Shown: positions 11,794 through 23,164 of the stretch, in pieces
Layout: each line of letters starts with the position of its first letter
Position numbering within the stretch: position 1 is the first letter of the stretch
Source of the DNA: Ilex aquifolium
Taxonomy: Eukaryota; Streptophyta; Magnoliopsida; Aquifoliales; Aquifoliaceae
Length of the DNA stretch: 64,000 nt
Direction: 5' to 3'
Assembly: GCA_951799425.1 (NCBI GenBank)
Contig: OX637402.1
Coordinates: forward strand, 31,960,492-32,024,491
The notes under the pieces: generated by a model
What the model saw: only the letters and a program-made list of their open reading frames with translations
What the model was told of the DNA's origin: nothing
Database searches by the model: none
Program-made: the position numbers and the translations under genes

Positions 11794-13872
11794 AGCAGTT
11801 AAATACACACTTGCTACTGATTAACAATGTTGAATCCTTAGTCACCCCATCCCCACCCCAACCCAACCCAACCCAACCCAATACAGCAATCTGTTTTTCG
11901 ATGTACATATAGTCAAGCCCAAAATGCAATTTTTCATTGGTTCGTTTATTTTTCCCTCCATGTGTATTATCCTATGTGATTAGCGACGATTAATTGAGAT
12001 TTTTCTTATCTGTCACTCTCTTATTCATATGCATCGAAAAGGAAAAAAGATTAATTGAAGGGTTGTTCACAGAATTCTTCTTTTGATGTTTATCTTCTCT
12101 GTGATGTAAGCTGGTTACATTTTCTAATTATGCAACCATCTGAAAATGGAGCCCGGGAGTAATAGCGATATTTAATCATATACCGTATATTGGTGGGGAC
12201 CCACTTATGTAGAATGGATCCCGTTTAATTTACGATGAATGATAACTACAATGGAGAGAAACTAGAAAAAAAAATGTCCAATGACACATTCCTCGAGTCA
12301 TTCAAACAAGCAAATTAAGATTAAATGATGTGACATTATTAAATGATGTAATCGTATTCTGGGCCATTTTTAGGATATTGTGCAAAGCTACTAATAAATG
12401 AGGTCTAAAACTTTAGAATTGGTTCTAATTTTTAGGGTGATCCCCAAGTTTTTAACTCGGTATTAGCTTAATTTGAACAAGTCTTAACTTGACCCATTTG
12501 AATCGTAATTTAATCCGATTGTGCTGTGACTTTTCGGTACTGTAAACAAATATGTGGAATCGAAATTCTGTCACTCTTTCCAGATTACAGCATGGTACAA
12601 GCTCCCATATCTGAATCGAACTATGCTTTAAACAACAAAGGGTGAAGGGGGGGATAACGTGCTGTCTGAGATGCTTCGCTGTCTTAGCTTAAATATGTCC
12701 CAAAAAAGAAAAGAAAATGAAGGTGGTTCCACTGTCAAACCACTTTGAGTACGAGAGAAAATTTCTTTAAACCTTTTAGTAGCATAAAAAGGTTGCCTCA
12801 TAACACTGCAACAACGCTCAAGGTATATGTATATCAAACAAAAATAACAAAAAGTTTTTTATTTTATTTTATTTTATTTTACTAATACATATCCAACAAA
12901 ATAGTTAAAAGAAGAGAGCAGAAAAGGAAATTTTCAAAAATTAATCTCACTTAAACTTCAGCTTTTTGTATTGTCAAACAATTTGATTCAGTTTAGTGCT
13001 TGATACGAGTAAGTTTGGTGATATTGACAGTGAAATTGAGGTTGAAAATGGGTAGCTAGGAGATCATGGTTTCAGATACTATAGAGGAGACTGTAGTAGA
13101 CATATTTTAGGACGTATGTCATATAAGCTTTTATATATTTTAGATTTAGAAAGAATATTTCTTTTCTTGATTGATTCGATGTACAAGCCTTCTAATTTAT
13201 ATAAGTAGAGATGTAACAAACTTTATAAATGTGCAGCTAAAGTTTGACTGAATTCAAATTGTTCAAGTAACAACCTAGAGTCGTAGGATTTGATCTTCTC
13301 AGCTGAAGACTTGGTCTCCTCTTGTTCTGGAGAATCAGTTTTTTGAAATTAAATTTTTTTTATTTTGAGCATTTAACACTGAAAATATAACATTTAAATT
13401 TTAATTTTCAAACATTGCAATCAAGTGTCGAACATCAAAAGACATAAATTCATCATTAACTAACTGGATTAAGAATCATACCAACAATCATGGTCATAGG
13501 GGAAGAAATAAGCTGCTGAGAATTCTTTGATCTTCTAGCAAATTGCCATACAAATAATTTACAATGATATCTAAGTAGATACAGTGTTTGAGTTCCTTTA
13601 GCACATGCAAAATAACATTTACCCTCTTGTTCTCTTATGACTCTCAAAGCTCTGAAGATTAAAATAGCCAAACTTCAACAAGAAAATGACCAGAACAACT
13701 ATCCTATACAATTACCATCCATCTCAAACAACAAGCTATCATATTAATACTACTAACTTACACAATTCTTGCCCTTTGGGCCTTCAAGCAACCGAAATAT
13801 ATACGCGGGAAATTGTTAATGACATAGCGTTCCTGATAGAAAATGACAACCTGCTTTGCTTAGTCTGAATAC
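11794..13872. other. Intergenic region between convergent genes
   Basis: It separates the 3' ends of the 5-phosphatase gene (+) and the BEL1-like gene (-). A CCCAA pentanucleotide repeat lies at about 11850-11881 and an ATTTT repeat near 12857-12880. I see no coding or RNA gene. Confidence 0.5.
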
Positions 13873-14009
13873 TTATCCGTATGTTTTATAATTTCCTATT
13901 GAGAGCGGGCTCTTCTTTGGTACAGTTTCGGTGTGCCGAAGTCCCAGAGTGAGGGACACTTCACCTGCCGAAGTCCCAAGCCTAACAAGCGAGGACGCCA
14001 TGTTTGCAC
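13873..14009 (-). CDS. Displaced C-terminal exon of the BEL1-like homeodomain gene
   Basis: After an acceptor CTGCAG| at 14010-14015 the minus strand reads ANMASSLVRLGTSAGE, then VSLTLGLRHTETVPKKS, and stops at 13873-13875. VSLTLGLRH is the conserved C-terminal tail motif of BLH2/BLH4-type BELL proteins. Its first codon has only two bases in this exon. A donor at 14785-14786 in the upstream exon leaves one base, so the join CHYS|ANMASSLV keeps frame. That model gives a 642-residue protein and a 777-bp intron filled with transposon DNA. The donor (ATA|GTGCTC) is weak. The segment may instead be a tail stranded by insertion. Confidence 0.65.
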
Positions 14010-14396
14010 CTGCAGTGGTTCAATGGCAACATTACATGTCATTGTCATGCACAGATATCGGGCTCATGAGTGGCAGTAAATCATAAACTGTCAATCTTAC
14101 TTGAAATTGACACAAAGTTAGTAGTATTCGTTTAATCTTTTATAGATTCATGTGATACTTAGGTTGATCTGTAAAAACCCGTTTAACAAAATAAATTCTA
14201 TGAATTCGATAAACCTATTTGAACACAACCCGAATGGACACAAAATTAATGAATATGGTTCTATTTTAATGAGTTTTGGTTATAAACATGTTAACCTCTT
14301 AGACCCATTTAACAAATAAGTTGACACAAACCCTCATGGTGACTTGTGGATAATACAATAATGACACGACATGAATTCTGATTTATAGACTTGACT

Positions 14397-14773
14397 ATGG
14401 TATCGAAAAATAAAATTTTAGTATCATACCTCTGTTTATCACATTTGTGGTTGTTTTTACTATATTTGTGGGTATTTTTACAATTTATGTGGTACCCAAA
14501 ACCATGGTAAAAATAGGTTCTACAATAGTATTAAAAACATCCACAAATGTGGTAAAATACCCACAAAAATAGTAATTTTTTTTATATGGAAGAAAAGTGA
14601 TAAAAATAATTACTACAAATGTGATAAAAACACTCATAACAGTAGTAATCATAAAAGTGATAAATTTTTTTATTATAAAATAATCTATAAAAATTATAAA
14701 AACACCCTTTAAAATAATAAATTTTAGAGGTGTAATACATAATTTTTTTTGTCGGTACTTTAGTCAAATCCCT
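14397..14773. mobile_element. hAT-type MITE, family A, copy 2
   Basis: It has the same organisation as 2346-2700: terminal repeats AGACTTGACTATGGTATCG on the left and, read inward, AGGGATTTGACTAAAGTACC on the right, with AAAANTGATAAAAA-type motifs between. The flanking bases no longer match, so the insertion is old or nested. DNA to its left (14100-14396) also looks transposon-derived. Its right end lies 2 bp from the TAA that closes the contiguous last exon of the BEL1-like gene. Confidence 0.65.
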
Positions 14774-14775
14774 AA

Positions 14776-17700
14776 TTAAAGAGCACTATAATGACACCAT
14801 AAATGGCATGCAGAGGAGATGGTAGTGATACCTTCGATCATGTGTTGGTTTCCCAAGGAGTTCTGCCTATAATTGATGGTGTTGTTTGAATGGTCCTTGT
14901 CTGTTGCACTGAAATGGGATCTTTTGCCTGCTGACAAAGGTATTGATGTAGTAGTATCACACATTGGCTTTTGTGCAGAGATGCTGAATTGGTGGTGATC
15001 TTCTTGAGAGTTGGGTTCATTAGCTTCTTTTGCTGAAGCCTCTTGATCTTCTTTGGCCTCTTCTTGGTACATGTCCTCCACCATGGGTTTCCACAACCGA
15101 ACCCTGGCATTAATGAACCAGTTCGATACCTGAAAACGTGAAAATTTATTGTGTTTGGAAAGATGATAACAAATTGGATGAGTAATAAATGGCCTGCATT
15201 GATTTCATCACTCATCCCATGCAAGAAAGATGTAAATGCTAGTTACTGATCCTGTTTGTCCTCCACAGTGCTGAATGTTTTTTTGATCAATTCTAGTGAA
15301 ATTTAATTTGTTAACCTAATTTATTATAGTATTTGGATTGATTGTGGATTCCATTAAATATTAGAATTTAGTGTTAATCCAATGATTCTAATAATGTCAC
15401 ATCACTAAATCAGCAAATTAAATCAAATTTTTAAATCCAAATAATATTACTTTTTCTTTTTTCATACCCATGATGCAAGTTATATAACTAGCGTTGAAGT
15501 AAATTATGATCTATTAAAGTATTGCCACTAGACTAATATAGAATCTCATTCTTTTAACATTCATCATTAATTTTTCAGTAATGCTATGCTAACCAAAATT
15601 ATGGACCAAATAAAGAATTCAAAAGACATGGCAGTTGCTGATATGACAAGATTAACTATCATGTCATTTTTTTTCCTTGTTTTTCTTGTCTGTACGTGTT
15701 AGGGAAGCGGAAAAAATGAAAAGATTTTGTCCCATCTATTCTTGATTTGGAGAAGACGAAAAGATTTTGTTGACATGACAGTTAATCTTTCCATATAAGC
15801 AACTGTCATGTCATTTGAACTCTTTATTTGGTCCCTAATTTTGGTCAGCATAACATTACTGTTAATTTTTTTTTCTTGGTCAGACACTATTAGAAGGGAT
15901 GGGGACAACGAGGTTCGCATCAACGCCCCTAAGACCCAACAGCGGAGACGGTGACTATTAGACCAACGACTAACCTTTAACTCATTATTAATTCAAGGAT
16001 GATAATATTAGATCAATAAATGTTAACATCATTTGATCTTAGTAAAGATAAGATGACTCTCCTTTTACTCTTTTGCCCATGAACCAAGTTTCCGACAATA
16101 GCTTACATATTATAGTAGCACTGAGGGGGGAAATATATATATATATATATATATCTATTTATGAGGAGATCTCTATGGATCCGAAATGATACTAATGTGT
16201 GGTGTTCAATTTACTACTGCAACAATTCAATAATAACCAATAGGGTTGGAATTGTATCAAATGGTCTGAGACCAGCTTCAATTGTTACTGAAAGTTGTTC
16301 AACGGATCAGTAAGAACTTGAAAGAGACATTGTGAATCCAACGATAGTGATCAATAAATTCAACGAATTAAGATCATTACACCAAGCATTAATACCCTTT
16401 TTCTAGCATTTTTCATAATTTCTTCTTGTCACAATCAACCTAGCCACCTCGCCCCAAAATTGTAAAAGCTGGTTAAACTGACAAAAAAATTAATTCAAAA
16501 ATAGAGACAGGATGATTTAACGCTAATATGACGAGAGAAGTTGAATTATGAATGAATGATAAGATAAAAAATAGTATAATTTCAGTACTAAATCATCTGG
16601 TTCACCATTTTCAGCCAGAGATAATAAATACATAAAGGTATCGTTTCAAAAAGAAAAAGAAAACTTAGAGATTGCATATATTAAAAGGTGAATTGAGTTT
16701 TCTCTTTCAAGGGACATATGACCTAACAATTTTAATGTCAAAAGAAGTAATGTGAGTACCTGACTTTTGGACAAACCAGTCTGTCGAGACAACAAATGCT
16801 TGTCTGCTTCACTTGGGTACCTGCCGCAAGCCACAAAATATGACGTTATAAGGACCTCCTCGCTCCATTTCTGTATTGAACAATACATTTTCCGGAAAGA
16901 TCAATGTTATTGGGACCTAATTTACTGCTCCATCAAACATTAGAATTTGGTGTTGATCTAATAGTTTCACTGAAATTATATCATTAGATCAACAAATTAA
17001 ATCAAATTTTTATATCCAAATAATAGTACTCTTCTCGAAAGAGCTTGAGTGAAGAGGTAAAGATAAGGATCTCTTCTCAATAAATTTTACACTAGGGTAT
17101 TTACTATCATCATGTTTAATACATATAATCTTGAAGCTTTAATTTGCTTGCATGGTAGTCAACAGTTGATGAGTTCTTGAAACGTTTTCGGGGTAAATAC
17201 CTCAAACAAAGTCAGTTTTGGGTTTCAAGTAGTGATATTTTCAAGCATAATAATTGTATAAACTTTGTGTATGTGTGTGTGGAGAGAGAGAGAGAGTACG
17301 GGTGAAGAAAATGCTCAAAAAGCCAGGCTCTCAATATGTTAACAGAACGATCAGGCAAGCCTCTCTGGGGCCTCCAAGCTTCAGGCTCCAACATTCCCAT
17401 TTGCTGAATGGCTCTCTGCTGCCTTAACTGCTGCTCAAGCAGCCGAAGTCTGGGTGTCTCTCCTTTCGTCAAGCCGAATGTACCTGTCACATCTTTCTCT
17501 CCAAGAAGCTCACAAGTAAGCTTCAATTGAGCCACTATTGCATCCTTGGTGCAGCGAAAATGCCTTGACATTGCCTTCTGGGCAAGGGCTGTGTATGGAG
17601 CTGCAGCCCCAAAACCCATCACTGAATCGAACGAGTTAACCATTATTTGCATTTGTTCACAGTAACGGTTGTACCGCAAACTCACCTGTTAAGGATGAAA

Positions 17701-19699
17701 ACATACTCAAAACTGCTAGAATAGGCTCAAAGATAAAGGCTTACGCTCAAGCTCAGAGTAATTTGTTACGAACTTTGTATTGTATTTGTATACCAACTCT
17801 ATTCAAATGTGTGGTTCGAACTAAAACATCTAAATTCTTACTCATTTCGGCATTAGCAAAAAGTGATAAATAAGGAATTCTTGCATTTTATTTGAAGAAA
17901 TTGAAGTATTAAACGGACCCTCAAAGCTCCATTTGTCACCTTTCTATGGGAAAGGAAAAAAATTATTTATTATCTTCACCTGCGAAATTAGGTGTGTGAA
18001 ACCCTAGTTTCTTGACAGAATCTTGTAGTGTATTTTATCTTTGTAGTGGGAAAAATATGTCATAGGATCATGGGCATCAACTGGCAAAAAAGTAGAAGCA
18101 GGAAGGTTAATTTTTAAAGTTTTCTGAAAAATATAGGTTTTCTTACCAACTCTCTTTGCTTCTTTAACCAAAGCATGCCAGAATCCATGGTACTATTATG
18201 CCAGGAGGAGAAGAGTTATAAACTTATACCAATAATTGATCAATTTTATAGTATAAGAATGGTACTAAAAAATAAAACAGTGAATCGGAGAGAGAAATGG
18301 TCCCCCAGTGGAGGCAAATAGAAATCGTTTGCTTTCTTAGTAGAATTTCTATGATTCGCACGGATGGATCTGCAGCTCAGAAGCCTTATTACTAATGGCT
18401 TCCACCCCTATAATGGAGGCATGTCGGTCCTTGCTGGACATGTACCCTCAGGTTGAAGCCTCTCATGTTCTCTAAAGGAACATCCAAACTGTACACACTC
18501 GAAAATAATGATTACTGGATTAATAAACAGTGAAATGATTAATGTGATTGATTTGTTTAAGACGGAATCTCATATTATGAGCTTGCTTTCTCAATTCTTG
18601 CAAATTGAAATGCAAAAAGTTCAACTTTCTTGATCCGGTGGTCTGTGTGCATTAGTGAACATGTGCCCCGGAGAGAGAGAGAGAGAGAGAGACTTGCCTC
18701 GTCAAGCATAGACAACAGTTTGACCTTTTTCCTCTGGTATTCAGACTTTGCAGTAGCTGATAATGGTGGGTGGCCCTTCAATGAAGTAGCGGCTGAAGAA
18801 GCACCACTATGATTGTCTAAATTAGAATTATGGGTTCTGTTATGCTTCTTGAGAGTCTGATTTTTGAAGTGGCCCCTTCCAACACAGCAGAACTCTTCCA
18901 GCAATTCCTGAACAGCCTTCAAATACCTAGAATTTCTCAAACCATTCTCAATTCTCTGAGTTGCTGCAAACCCAACTAGAACTTGAGAATTGTGTTCTCT
19001 AATTCCTTGTGAATGTAATAGTTGTTGATTAATCTCCAAGTTCTTTGATTCATATGGATTTATAGAAGACCCTTCTCCATGATTACAGAAGAAAATCCCA
19101 TTATTTCCCACCCTCAATTCCTCGAGTTTTGCAGCTTCCAAGTTCTGTAATGAAGACGATAATGACAGAGAAAGACCTTGACCCTCCACTAACCTTCCAC
19201 AGCTGCTACCAGGAACCCAAGAGAGTTGAGCCGGACGGTTCATGCTGGCTGTAACATCTGAACCTACCAAGTGAAACCCTTGAAGCTGAGAGTCTGATGA
19301 GTTTGGGAATAACATGTTCAGAGAAGATGATGTACCGGAAGGAGAAGGTGATTTGACTTGAGTGTTCATGGAAGAAAGCTGCATAGAATTTGTTGATGAG
19401 ACTGCATTAATGCTCAAAAACTGATGATTACTCACTATATTACCACAATCATTATCATCAACATGTTCCACTTCCCCCAAAATGGCTACCTCGGCCTCAT
19501 TTGCTATTGTTTGTAGCTGTTTTGGTGGCCACTTATAATATGGATTGATCTGATCATTGAAGATGTCGGCGGTGGCTACAGGCCAGGATGGGAAGTTGAT
19601 GACCTGAGAAAGCATTCCGCCGGTGTCATATACCGGCAAATTGCCGGAAACTTCCTCTTGTAGAGACTCTGGTGGGTCGAAGCCTTGCACTCTTAACAT
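14776..19699 (-). CDS. BEL1-like homeodomain transcription factor, BLH2/BLH4 (SAWTOOTH) type
   Basis: BELL proteins pair with KNOX homeodomain proteins in the nucleus; the SAWTOOTH members restrain KNOX expression in leaf margins. Exons: 18698-19699, 17300-17685, 16760-16820 (the typical 61-bp exon) and 14776-15129, giving 600 residues. Seen in order: [16 protein letters not shown] near the start, [11 protein letters not shown] (about 174), the SKY region [15 protein letters not shown] (about 257), the BELL domain ([12 protein letters not shown] ... [19 protein letters not shown]), and a TALE homeodomain with the PYP loop and [16 protein letters not shown]. Intron 1 uses a GC donor. The ATG at 19699 is the first usable one: a longer frame reaches 19738 but begins GTG, with a stop upstream and no ATG. 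The contiguous frame ends [11 protein letters not shown] without the family tail; that tail lies at 13873-14009. Confidence 0.88.
15576..15861. mobile_element. Mutator-like fold-back MITE in BEL1-like intron 3
   Basis: Two inverted arms of about 90 bp each begin CAGTAATGCTATGC on the left and, read inward from the right, CAGTAATGTTATGC. They are nearly identical over most of their length and separated by about 100 bp. An exact 9-bp duplication TTAATTTTT flanks the element (15567-15575 and 15862-15870), the length used by Mutator-like elements. Transcribed as part of the intron, it would fold into a long hairpin. Confidence 0.8.
18661..18697 (-). promoter_or_regulatory. GC-type 5' splice site followed by a CT repeat
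   Basis: Exon 1 of the BEL1-like gene ends GACGAG, and the intron begins GCAAGT, the consensus of minor-class GC-AG introns. The next bases are a run of CT dinucleotides. The reading phase (LDE|VSLRY) and the conserved BELL position require this border. The nearest GT lies four bases further and would break the frame. Confidence 0.85.
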
Positions 19700-19731
19700 T
19701 TCCTTCTGGTTACTGTCTCCTATGTGCTTTG

Positions 19732-20400
19732 TCACCACAGATCTTTCATACCCCTTTGAAGATTTGATGTGTTAGTGGAAGCTTTGGGACATAGAATTTG
19801 AAGAAGTAACACCTTTTCGATTTGGACTTCAACGTGCTGGTGATTTCAGTTGTAGGACTGGTCTTTTTGGTGAGACAACAAATTGCAGGATGGTTTAGAA
19901 CTTTAGATAGATCAAAGAACAGATTAAAGAAGAAATGAAATGTTAAACAAGAAAGAGATTTTGCAGAAGAGATCAACATATGTGTAGATTCAAAATCTTT
20001 AATACTTGAGATGAAGTATAGATGGGTTGTTTGAATGGATCTGATTGTTGTTCTTGTTTAATTGTTATTTATTTTTTTTTTTTTCTTTTTTTGATGGCTA
20101 GTTTGGTAGTTGATATTTACCTGGTTATAGCTGCAAAGCTGGAACTGAAGCTGAAGAACTCAGAAAACATCCTTTTCTCTGTGTGTTATAGAGAACTACT
20201 ATCTCTTCATCTTTTGATCTTTGATTCATCTTTCATATCGCCTTCATGAGAACTGTGAACTGAATTCACAATCAGACAACAAACAAGCCAGTGGGATGGG
20301 GATAACGAAAGGGGAAGGAGAGAATAAAGGTCCCCTTTTAACTCTTCCTCTTCCCTTCCTCCTCCACTTTCACCCTACTTTCTTTATAATATCAGGACAT
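19732..20400 (-). promoter_or_regulatory. Leader of the BEL1-like gene with upstream ORFs and a possible 5' intron
   Basis: On the minus strand a pyrimidine-rich leader runs down to the ATG at 19699. A good donor, CAG|GTAAAT, lies at 20119-20123, so a 5' UTR intron is likely. If 19732-19980 is kept in the mRNA it carries two upstream ORFs. One has 77 codons (ATG at 19979, stop at 19746). The other is MKDLW (19749-19732) and overlaps the end of the first. I cannot see which acceptor is used. Confidence 0.4.
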
Positions 20401-21477
20401 ATTTTTGGAATTATTCAAAAATTACCCAAAAAAAAAGTTAGTGATGGTCACTCTCAACGGCTGGGAATTTTCTAAGGATGCCAAACTAAGTTGTAAAAAA
20501 GAATATAAATTATGGGATATTGATGCAGGAAGCGGGTAGAAACAAATGTATAACAAATGAAAAGAGATAATGAAAATAAACTGTTGATTTACACACAAAT
20601 ACCGATTTAAATTTCTACTCTAGGCTTGTTGATTCACAAATAATACCAGTTCAAAAAGTTTTAATAACTCTGTTAATTCCAAAGAATACCAGAAGAATTG
20701 GGAAGAAAAGAGAGACAATCAAATAAAATAAAATCCTAAATAAATTAAGAAACTAAATAAAATTGAATTGGAAAAATAAAATGTTCTAAAATTTCATTAT
20801 TGAACGGCATTCACCACGCTCAATAAATTACCAAAATTATTGTCACCCATACCCGTTTGACCAGCCTGATCCGCCTTAATATCGATCCTAGCGATCCAAG
20901 TACTGTGTTGTGATCCAATCTGTATCAGATATGTTAGAGGAACTAAAAAATTGACATAATTTATTAACCTAATGATACGATATATAATAGATTCCCACAA
21001 AAAAAAGTGCAACAATTATAGTCATAATAATAATATTAAACTATATCACAGTCAAATTATTAAATTAATAAATTAAATTAATTTTTTAAATCTCAATAAT
21101 ATTACTAATAAATTATTTTTGTGTGGTGGTAGAGGCTCTAGTACCATGAGATGAAAAAATTCAAGAGCCATCACATTACTTCTCGAACCAATGATCTTGA
21201 CAGCCCACAAGCAGTTCAGGTGACTTATAGAGTTTGACTATTTGAGTCTTGAGGTGAAACTATGATTGGGCACAAGTCATTGAGGGGTTTTAGGTGAAAA
21301 TCATGTCATTGTCAGTTGGAGTAGAGGCATGGTGGCTTCCAAACCAATATGCATGCCCGAATATCTTATTTTTAGGAGTTCAGACTGCTCTCCAACTTTA
21401 GTGTCGCTAACTCCATATGATGCATTCAAAAAAGAAAAAAAACCATCATGTACTTGTAAGATTCGTATTAAAACCTT

Positions 21478-21794
21478 AGGACATGTCTACGGTCAAAAAA
21501 AATAAAATTTTGGTATCCTGTCGATTTTTATCATATTTATGGGTGTCTTTTTAATATTTATGAATATTTTTATCGTTGTTATGGTACTAAAAAAAAGTGA
21601 CAAAATAGTTATCATAACAGTGATAAGAATACTTAAAATAGTGATAAAAACACACAAATATAGTCAATTATCCATAAAAGTGATAAATTTTTTAGTTATA
21701 AAATGACCCACAAAAATTATAAAAACACCACCAATTAAAATAGTAAAACTTGGAAGTACGATTTTTTTTTTTTTTGGTACCGTAGTCAAGTCCT
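21478..21794. mobile_element. hAT-type MITE, family A, copy 3
   Basis: 317 bp with left end AGGACATGTCTACGGT and right end, read inward, AGGACTTGACTACGGTAC. An exact 8-bp duplication AAAACCTT lies at 21470-21477 and 21795-21802. The interior shares the GTGATAAAAACAC-type motifs of copies 1 and 2. This is the least decayed of the three copies. Confidence 0.8.
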
Positions 21795-22436
21795 AAAACC
21801 TTGAGTGAATTTATAATTGGCGACTATGGGTTTATTTTTATTTTTGTTTTTATTTTTATTTTGTGCGGGTGAGTATAGAGTTGAAACCTCAAGAAAAACG
21901 AGGAAAAGATTCTTGGAGTTGTGTGTTTTTTTTTCCCGGAAAATAAATAATTTGTGTTGATTATAACCCTATGATGTATGGGTTTCAATCAAGTGAGGCA
22001 TGGCCATTCCAAACTACATTAGGCTTAGCCTTGAGTCAGTACTTCCGACTAAATCCAATCTTAATAGAGCTTCACTTGATAAATTGCTGCAAAATATATG
22101 GGAAACATGACCAGTAACTGCGGCCAAAGAATGTGCTGTTAAGCATTCAAGCATCCTGTTGGTAATTGCCATGGCTGTCTCTTTAGGTCATCTGATTATT
22201 AGCAATGTTGGGTGTTGGATCGTTACTGTAAAAATTATGTTTCTTTTTTAGAGAGAGAGAGAGAGAGAGAGAATACAAGCTGTACAAAAATTTAAATTGA
22301 AGATTTTCATGTTCTACTTTTGGAAAATATTTGCCAAAATAACCTTCCAAAAATATTAGACACAACACTAAAAAAAAAAACCCCTTCATTGCGGTGTTGT
22401 ATACATATGCATATATATACTGATATTTATGTATAA

Positions 22437-23164
22437 CTAGCAATACACGACTTATGTTGCACGTAAACAAGTTAAATACTTTTTTTTATAGAAAATGTAA
22501 ATAATAGGTGTATTTAAATTAAATAATAATTTAGGTGTCGAATAATTTATTCGTATTTTAATTATTGCTAAATTGAATGGTTGATTTATTCTATAAGTCT
22601 TTGAGTACCTAACCAAACTTGTCATTTATTTAAGTATCTCTCCAGTCCCTTTAGACATTTGCATATCTAATTATGTTATAAAATTATTAAATTTTTTGTT
22701 AAATATTGATTAGATTGTTTATTATATTATTATATACTAAAAAATTAAATATAATATATATTTGACCATAAAATATAATCTAGTAACTACATGTCTATAA
22801 TAATTTAATATAGCTAAGACTTTATTTCTTCATATAAATATAGATATGAAAAATAGTATGTAAGCGTACTACTAATAAATGAGTCTAAAAAAATTTAGAA
22901 GTCCTTAATAAAATACTCCAAAACAAGTTGAAAGTTAAATATGTGGATATAATTTACTTTATCATAATAACTAAGGATAAAATAAGAAATTAAAAGTTTT
23001 TTTGCAGATGTTGACATTTAAAGAATTAAAAGTCTTTAATAAAAGAGTCTAAAACAAGTTGAAAGTTAATTAGGTGAGTATAATTGACTTTATCATAATA
23101 ATTAAGGATAAAATAGAAAATTAAATTTTTGTTCGAAAATGTTGATATTTATAAGTAGTATAGA
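22437..23164 (-). mobile_element. Probable non-autonomous Helitron
   Basis: On the minus strand the segment starts TCTATACTACTTATAAAT after an A and ends CGTGTATTGCTAG before a T. These are the TC...CTAG ends and the A/T insertion site of Helitrons. A short GTGCAAC-type imperfect hairpin precedes the CTAG end. Inside, a unit of about 131 bp is repeated in tandem (from 22900 and from 23031). No coding sequence is visible. Confidence 0.45.
22900..23161. repeat. 131-bp tandem duplication inside the probable Helitron
   Basis: Two adjacent units start AGTCCTTAATAAAA (22900) and AGTCTTTAATAAAA (23031). Both contain AAACAAGTTGAAAGTTAA and TTTATCATAATAA and end ATGTTGACATTTA / ATGTTGATATTTA. They have diverged by point changes, so the duplication is not recent. 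Confidence 0.7.

Noticed and set aside
18575-18697. Open frame continuing past the BEL1-like exon 1 as [20 protein letters not shown]
   Set aside because: The Ser-Leu run is the CT repeat of intron 1. The GC donor and the conserved LDE|VSLRY junction end the exon at 18698.
20797-21015. Minus-strand frame with IGSQHSTWIARIDIKADQA
   Set aside because: No recognised domain, no neighbouring exons and AT-rich surroundings. It could be a transposon relic, but nothing confirms it.
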